Positions 57,401-64,000 of a DNA stretch of 64,000 nt are shown piece by piece. A program made the translations under genes and the position numbers. Source of the stretch: Burhinus oedicnemus (Eukaryota; Chordata; Aves; Charadriiformes; Burhinidae); the NCBI GenBank assembly GCA_008921705.1, contig VFFE01007633.1:2413920-2477919 (forward strand). Reading direction: 5' to 3'. The notes under the pieces are model-generated. The model did no database searches. It saw nothing but the letters and a program-made list of their open reading frames with translations, and was not told where the DNA came from. How positions within the stretch are numbered: the first letter of the stretch is position 1; each line of letters begins with the position of its first letter.

Positions 57401-59035
57401 ACATCTGATCTGACTCCGGCTCAGTACTTCCAGAGCCAAACTGATTGCACAGCTCAGCGGCTGCCGAGGGCTCTTCAAGTCGCTGCTTACCCATTAGGTA
57501 TTTCACACGCTGCCCATGACAAAGGTGAGAAACAAGAGGGGACTGCTACATCATTTCAGATGAAATGGCATTCAACCATTTCAAATATTGTTGGCATCTC
57601 TGAGAGTTAACCGATTGCATGAGGGAAGCACAGAAAACAAGTCTGGGCTGCCTGCATTTTCCTATCTCAACAGCAGACTGAAGTAAAAAAACCCCACCAC
57701 GGTATGTTTGTTAAAACCAATGTTTTTTGCCTGAAATCTTGTAAAGCAGGCGGTTGCTCTGCTCTGAATTTCAGTACCAGCCAAGCTTAACACCATATCC
57801 TCAGGGATCCCACACATGAAAAAGTTTTGGGGTTTTTTTCCTTTGGCAAGGAGAGAAAAGGCAAATCAGAAAATAAACAGGCCAGCTTTTTCTTTCTGGA
57901 AACTGGGAAAGCTTCAATGGTTTGAAGAAGGTCACTGTAATTTATGACAATTAAGCATTTGTTAAAGACTACTGAGTAGTGAGAGAAGTAAAATCTACTT
58001 GATGTAATTCTATTTCATAGGCTTTATTAAACTTAATTTATTTTATTGTTATTTCTGGCTCTGCCTACACATGGGCCTTGGAAAGTGACTTAGCCTTCAT
58101 GTCCTTAGTTTACCCATCTATAAAATACCTGTGATCTTAATTTCTCATGTTATATTATCACCTCTAAAGTAAGAGTTTGTGGATATTTGCAGAGCACTTG
58201 AGACATTTGGCTGTACGGTGCTCTGGCAGCATAGCTGGAGCCCCACTGCCCCACTTTGTGGCTCAGGCTGTGGGGGGGGGGGAGAAAGAAGGCTATGCCA
58301 GAGCATCTCCTGTGGAAGAAGACCCCACAGAGGGGTGCCTGATAGTCAGCACCAGTGCACCCAGATTCCTGGCTAAGGCTGGTTCTTGGAGGGCAACTAA
58401 CCCATCACAGGTTCAAATGAGGTGTTAAACCAGAGGGGAAGGGAACATCACTGCTCAGAAATACAAACAGCTGTAAGAAACATCAGGTCTTCATATATTT
58501 TCATATTGCGCTACAATGAAGATGGAGATCGTAAAGTCAGGACAAAAAAATTACGAGCTGCATTGGAAAACTGAGTTGAACATACTAAACAAATGACTCT
58601 GGACTATTGTGTGCCCTAAAACATGAAACGATTTGTTACATAATTCAAAATGATACTCTCACTGCTTTTAAAATTACTTTTCAAAATAGGATGGCTTAGA
58701 AATTGATCGTTTATTTTGTTCTTATTAGAGAAAATGGAATATTTTTTCTTTTATGTTATATTGATAGAGATAAAACAATAATTAAATATTACCTTAAAGA
58801 TTAATGAAAGACACAGATAATTTCATAATAATAAGCATAAAAAAATGAAGTTACAGAGAATCATACATATTTGGCTACTTGCAGGCAAAGGCTGAAACAG
58901 TAGCAAAAACTTTGAACAATAATTACAGAATGATGTGGCATATTAAATTTCTGATTGTTACTTGTGTAGTTTTAATTATTACTACAGTGTAGCAGCTTCA
59001 TAAATAGTAAGGTCTGAAATATTCTTTCTTTTTCC

Positions 59036-59107
59036 TCTCCTCTCCTCTCCTCTCCTCTCCTCTCCTCTCCTCTCCTCTCCGTCCTCCCTTGCCTTGCCTT
59101 GCCTTCC
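59036..59107 (+). repeat. (TCTCC)9 and GCCTT pentanucleotide microsatellites
   Basis: Nine perfect TCTCC units at 59036-59080, then a short imperfect GCCTT array at 59088-59107. The strong purine/pyrimidine asymmetry could allow triplex structure and makes length polymorphism likely. Confidence 0.95.
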
Positions 59108-59799
59108 CCAGAACAAACTGTTCTGTTCCTCTCAGATAAAAAGTGAAAATTTAGATGTCAACATTGAATTATTTTCATTTGTAAAAATACATGTAAGAAA
59201 AAAGGGAATTATTATATTAAGAACGATCGATGTAAGTAGCACCTCTGTTTGGCACTGGAGTGTGGTGCAATTCATTGTGCTTGAAAAACAGTGAAAGTAA
59301 TCTAGTTCTTCTCCTGCCCTTTGGTTTATTTTTGTTTTCTTATTTCTTGTAAATGCTTATCGATACAGAAGGTAAACAGCAGCGTGTAGCAAGGCTCTGG
59401 GTTTGGTCCAATGTTTAATGTATCTATTGATCTGGAAGTGAAGAAAACAGAAAGTGATAAAAAAATACACAGATTACAAAAATATATATGAATTAATTAA
59501 TTAGAAGAGCTTACTTATATTTCACCCTGACAAAATAAATCATGTTTAGAAGTACTCATCTCTCTTACAGAACTGCGCTCAATTAACTCGTGGAAGTGAC
59601 CGAGGGATCCATATGGGCAGTTCCACAAGCACAAGGTGTCAGACAGAAAGCCACCAGGCTGTTGGAGTACAGAAAGACTGCAGTGAAGAGCCACACAGTA
59701 AACTATGGTATTGCCAATTCACAGACCATCACTGATTTTTCACTTATGATACTGTGCAAAAAGACCAGACCTTCCCAGAAAGAGAAAGGGCTCAAGGCA

Positions 59800-60025
59800 T
59801 AGGAAATCCATAAAAGCTGGTATTGTTCACTCTAGAAAAGAGACATATAAGCAAGGGCACTATAAAAATGACCTAAAATACAGAAGGGTGTAGAGGGGGT
59901 GCTTCTCGTTATTTAACCACCGAAGAGCCCAGGGGCACAGAGTGAAAACAACTGGCAAATTCAAAAGTGAGGCAAAGAAATGTGTTTTTCATTCACTATA
60001 TAATTAGTAACAGTTTGTCTAATGA
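59800..60025 (+). mobile_element. Ancient CR1/L3-like LINE 3' fragment
   Basis: CTCTAGAAAAGAGACATATA, then ACTATAAAAATG, then GGCACAGAGTGAAAACAACT and CACTATATAATTAGT follow, in order, the ORF2-end sequence of old CR1/L3-type elements of birds and reptiles. Heavily mutated with multiple stops; boundaries approximate. Confidence 0.5.
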
Positions 60026-62534
60026 AAGCTATTTCGTATCCCTGCAAGCCTTGCCCCACTTACTTCTTTAGACTCTCGTGCTACAGCATTACTACTAGTA
60101 TCACTGTAGTATGTCATGAAGGCTGAACACTAGGCAAGATTGAAAAAGACATCAAAAACATAGGAAAGAAATAGTATTTGAAGATCTGCTATTTAATACT
60201 TATATCTGTGTAACATGAAATATGTTATAATACATTTAGAAAGAGATATTAAGCCTTCTATTTTATGACTTATGGAAATTTTTAAGTAGCAAGGATTAGG
60301 AAGGTTTCTTCTGTTTTCCTTAGAAGTACTTGGTGTTGACCACTTAGGAAAAGCATTATGAATTTTTAAAAGAGATTATGTATAATACCAATTTACATGA
60401 GCCCACAGGTTAAATTAATTCAATATAATCTGCAAGCTCTTATTTGGAATGACAGTCTTACAGACCATAACCACAGACAGATGTCAGGAGTTCTTCAGCA
60501 GTCATCTACGACAAGAGATCAAGGACTGGAAAAAGCCCTGGAGCCTTAAAAAGCTTCCTGCATTCAGGCTCAGGCTCTGGAGGGGGCTGTGCAGCCCTGC
60601 AGAGCAGTGCCTGGAGAAAGCAGCTGTCTCGCTGCAGAGGTTGCCCACCGCTGTCTTTGGCTGCCAGGCTCTGCTGAAGGATGGTACCTGGTGGCAGGAA
60701 CGCGTGGATGCAGGCTACCACACAGCGGTCACCAGATCAGGTTCCTTTCTTGTATTGTTTAACCACCACATGAAGAGGATGCTTTTGTCAATGCTACCAT
60801 CAGTCCCGTTTTCTCTCTTCCAGCGATGACAAACAGGTGCAGTCGGTGGCCCTTTACATGGGCTGAGTTACCTGTCCTGCCAACAGCACGTGTTTCACTG
60901 TCTCCCATGGCTGCCTTTGTGCCTTGCCTTCAAGTGCATGATTTTCCCTGACACTGAAAGGTTCTCCCTGCTGGCGGGAGCTCTCCTGCTTCTCCTCCAC
61001 TGCAGGCGTTGGCCTTTGCAAGTCTCTCATCCTTCTTTGGTTCCCCTTTTATTACTGCAGAGTCTCATGTTGCTGCACCACAGCAGCCAAGGAGCACGCG
61101 TGTTTGGATGACAACTCTATTACACCAAGGTGTTACTGATGCTCCTTGTGGGCTGTTTCTCCAGACTGGCCTAACAATTTTTTTTCTTTTTTCAAATACA
61201 TTCTACAGACTGAAAAATAACAATTTTGTCTTCCAGTTCAGCCTTGCTATTTGGTCAATTGTGGCAGCAGGATGAAGTAATATGATTATACTCCCAGACG
61301 TGGAGCATAAACTCACTACAAATAATGTCATTTGTAATGAGAAGACAGTTTTGGCCTGTGCAAAAGTGCACTGGGGATGCCGCTCATTTTCTGGAGACAA
61401 GCTTTTGTTCCCAAATGGCCCTGGTGTATCCTCAAGTTGGCCGCCTCTGTATTCAACATCATTTGAAACGCTTATGCTGTCTTCACCGTTCAGTATCCAA
61501 AAGTGAAAGCTTCTCCCCTGTGGTCTGGCTCTTTGAAAGAAAGATGGACATATTTTGAGACGGAAGTATTTTTAAATCCTTGGTTGGTTTTGTTTGTCTT
61601 TTTTTCCTCTTTAATTCTTTTCTTGAAACTGGTCTTATCAATGCCTTTGGTATCAGAACTGGCTGATGATCTCATATTTTTGTTCAGTTACCATATTTCT
61701 GAATTCTGGACTGCTCTGGATAAGAAGTCAGTTGTAGGCAGTGTAGTTCTTCTAGCTTTGCTGCTTCAGTCATATTCATTGAACACTTTTTAATTTTTTT
61801 TTTTATTTAAAAGTTTCATTTCCTACTCCTGTTTGGACATCTTTTTTCTAGAAGTGCTGTCTGAAATGACATATTCTGCAGGGTTCTCTGATGGTCACCT
61901 CATATAAAACAGACATGTCTACACCATAGACTATAAACCAGACAGATTAGCCTGGAATTCACCTCAGAGCTCAAACACTGATTAATGTCTTGGACTCTTT
62001 TTTTGTCAGGCTACAAATATGTAGTTTGCATCACTTTTGCCCTCGTGGGGTTAGCTCACTACTCAGTACAGAGTCTCAGGGTGGGTTGGTCAGACCGCCT
62101 GGGAGGTGCTGTGTGTTGTCTGCCCATATTGCACAGAACAGAGATGCACACGCAGACCATCCTACCACGTTACTAAGTGGACATTAAAATCCTGCTGATG
62201 GGAAGGTGATTTCTTGAACTGCTCTAACTCAACAGCTTGCAATCATCTCAGTTTTTTCCTCTCTGTCAACTGAATGATACTTCAGTCTGTTGCTATATTC
62301 TTGTTTTTCATTTTCTATTTACTTCCCTGGCTCTTTCCAGCCAGGATGAAGTTGTGGGCATGATTTACCAAAGGGTCTGCCACATGAACTTCACGTCCAC
62401 ACGCTTGTATCACAGACAGTGAATATCTCTGCCAGGCCTCTCAGTCCCTCTTCTTGAGGAAACTGGTGTTTGCCTGCTTGCGGGTTAGCTCCCAAGCAGC
62501 ATTCTCAGCCGACAGCCTGGCAGTTGTATGACTT

Positions 62535-62680
62535 TGTCATGGTTTGGGCTGGGCTGGCCAATAAACGAACGACAGATGTTCTTTAACCTCTCTCCCCTTC
62601 ACAGAAGGGAGAGCATCTCCCTTCAGAGGAGCGGAGAAAAAATGAACAGAATAGTATGAATAACTTATTAAGACTTTTTT
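62535..62680. mobile_element. Possible endogenous retrovirus LTR fragment
   Basis: TTTGTCATGGTTTGGGCTGG, followed by GGCCAATAAACGAACGACAG and a CT-rich stretch, resembles the edge of a bird ERV-type LTR as I remember it. No internal retroviral genes, primer-binding site or second LTR were seen, so orientation and limits are uncertain. Confidence 0.3.
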
Positions 62681-64000
62681 TTTGTCCCCATGGCAGTGTT
62701 TTAGCATGGAATGCTAGGAATATATCTTTCTCTGCCACACGAAGAACATAGCTTCATTTGAAAGGCTGGGGCCTGAGCTCTTTCGAATCATCTGTTTGGG
62801 GTGCTTGAGTGCATGCAAATAGATGTTTCATTTCTCGGTTAGCTCTTTATTAAAGCTGTGAGGTCTAATGCTTTGGCAGTGAAGTCTGGCTTTCTGTTCA
62901 TTTTATTGATCTCTCTAATTTTTTCTCTTAACATATCAGACACTCTGCAAAGCACGTGATGTTCTAGATAACCTATTTACTTCCTGGGGTAAAATTCATG
63001 GCAGCTAGTCCACAAATGCAAAACCATCATGGTAATATCATAACAGCATTAACATTGGGATGCTGTGGTGGACTCAGGTCTGGATAAAATTTTGGTTTAA
63101 CTTGTGCATCTCGCTGACTGTATAAACTATCTTTCCTCTTCTGTTCACTAAGGTCATGAATTCAGCTGCTTTAGTTGAAATCACTGGATTCTATGGATTA
63201 CTTAAAATTTTAGTTGGAATGCTTTTTGTGGATCTTATACTTAAAAATTACAATATCTTAGTGTCAGCATTATAACGTAATCTAAAAATAGCTTTAGTTT
63301 ATGGCCATTCTGCCTTCTTATTTTGCTAGTCTTCATAGCCTAGCGCATTCACTCGTGTTGTCTCTTGATCTGGCATTCAGTTTCTCAGCTTGTCTTTGCA
63401 CCTGGTGCAAATACATTTAATTTTGTCGTTCTGCCTGGCATGAACATGACATGCATGCAAAATCTCATCTCATGGTTTGACACTTGCTATTAAATGTGGT
63501 GCTTTTCTCTTCCTTGTAATTCTGTAATTTTCCCTTTTGTGATTTAAAGAATGTCTAATTGCTAAATGAGTTGTCTTTGATGTCCATCTGCTTCAGAACA
63601 GGAATTTGGTATGTCGCTGTGATTATTGTTTTCCTTGTTCCCTCTCTGTTGTTGCAATGTGCATTCTAATTTTCACATTGTAGGAACTGACTCATTTCTG
63701 GTATCTCTGACAGCACTCTCTGTTTTCTCCAGGGTCAGGTGGAGTATCATATCTACTGAATCCATCCTCAGCTGCAGGTAATTCCAAAATAAATTCCTAT
63801 CAGTTAATTATGCCCTAACTTCAGAACAGCCACTGTTTCTGGTATAAGCAGCTCCTGTGGTGATCCTATAGGCACACTGTGTTCCCCTTTCTACAGACTA
63901 CATTGTCTCACAGACTCAAGTGTTCAGGTAGAGTTATAAAGCTTTAACTAATTTGTTCTGCCATACATTTAAGAATGAAAGGAACTTTTCCATAGCCTGA

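Larger units (their letters stand above)
57400..64000. other. Intergenic region right of GCM1
   Basis: About 6.6 kb with no recognisable gene. ELOVL5, expected next in amniotes, was looked for and not seen. Contents: an 11-G run at 58272, a TCTCC pentanucleotide array at 59036, an old CR1/L3-like fragment at 59800 and a possible LTR fragment near 62540. Accidental ORFs of 60-126 codons have no recognisable similarity. Confidence 0.5.

Noticed and set aside
60449..60829. 126-codon plus-strand ORF right of GCM1
   Set aside because: Translation resembles no family I know, initiation context and neighbours give no support, and it has no matching exons around it.
57400..64000. ELOVL5 coding exons expected from amniote synteny
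   Set aside because: No frame resembling the ELOVL family (HXXHH histidine box, membrane segments) was found on the minus strand; the gene presumably lies beyond the right edge.

Overview
The window is vertebrate nuclear DNA and almost certainly avian. Its genes are split by canonical GT-AG introns, the promoters are CpG islands, and the interspersed repeats are mostly CR1 LINE fragments of bird/reptile type. I cannot name the species. The gene order matches the amniote block CILK1(-), FBXO9(+), GCM1(-) known from human chromosome 6p12; ELOVL5, the next expected gene, was not seen before the right edge.

Left part (1 to about 12 kb): the first four coding exons of CILK1 (ICK, ciliogenesis-associated MAPK-like kinase) run leftward and the gene continues beyond base 1. 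Two CpG islands separate its start codon from FBXO9. One, at about 9.2-9.9 kb, holds a strong minus-strand splice donor and probably the CILK1 5' UTR exon. The other, at about 11.35-12.26 kb, holds FBXO9 exon 1, three ZNF143/THAP11-like promoter motifs, a YY1-like site and a 23-codon upstream ORF. FBXO9 intron 1 contains a 20-N assembly gap.

Middle (12-32 kb): FBXO9, an SCF ubiquitin-ligase substrate receptor, is complete in 13 coding exons. All junctions keep frame and give 435 residues. Its 3' UTR has two poly(A) signals with a Pumilio-type site between them.

Right part (32-64 kb): about 16.7 kb without a recognisable gene lies between the convergent FBXO9 and GCM1 stop codons, and holds CR1 fragments and simple repeats. 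GCM1, a GCM-domain transcription factor, is complete on the minus strand (48.55-57.05 kb): five coding exons joining in frame to 401 residues, with a conserved GCM domain, a strongly diverged proline/glycine-rich tail and a conserved C-terminal tip. From 57.3 kb to the end I see only intergenic DNA with simple repeats, an old CR1/L3-like fragment and a possible LTR fragment.

The three proteins are not an operon-like functional unit. CILK1 and FBXO9 are linked by divergent promoters; GCM1 is a neighbour. I found no previously undescribed system. The most useful leads are the layout of the divergent promoter region, the FBXO9 upstream ORF, alternative polyadenylation of FBXO9, and the fast-evolving tail of avian GCM1.
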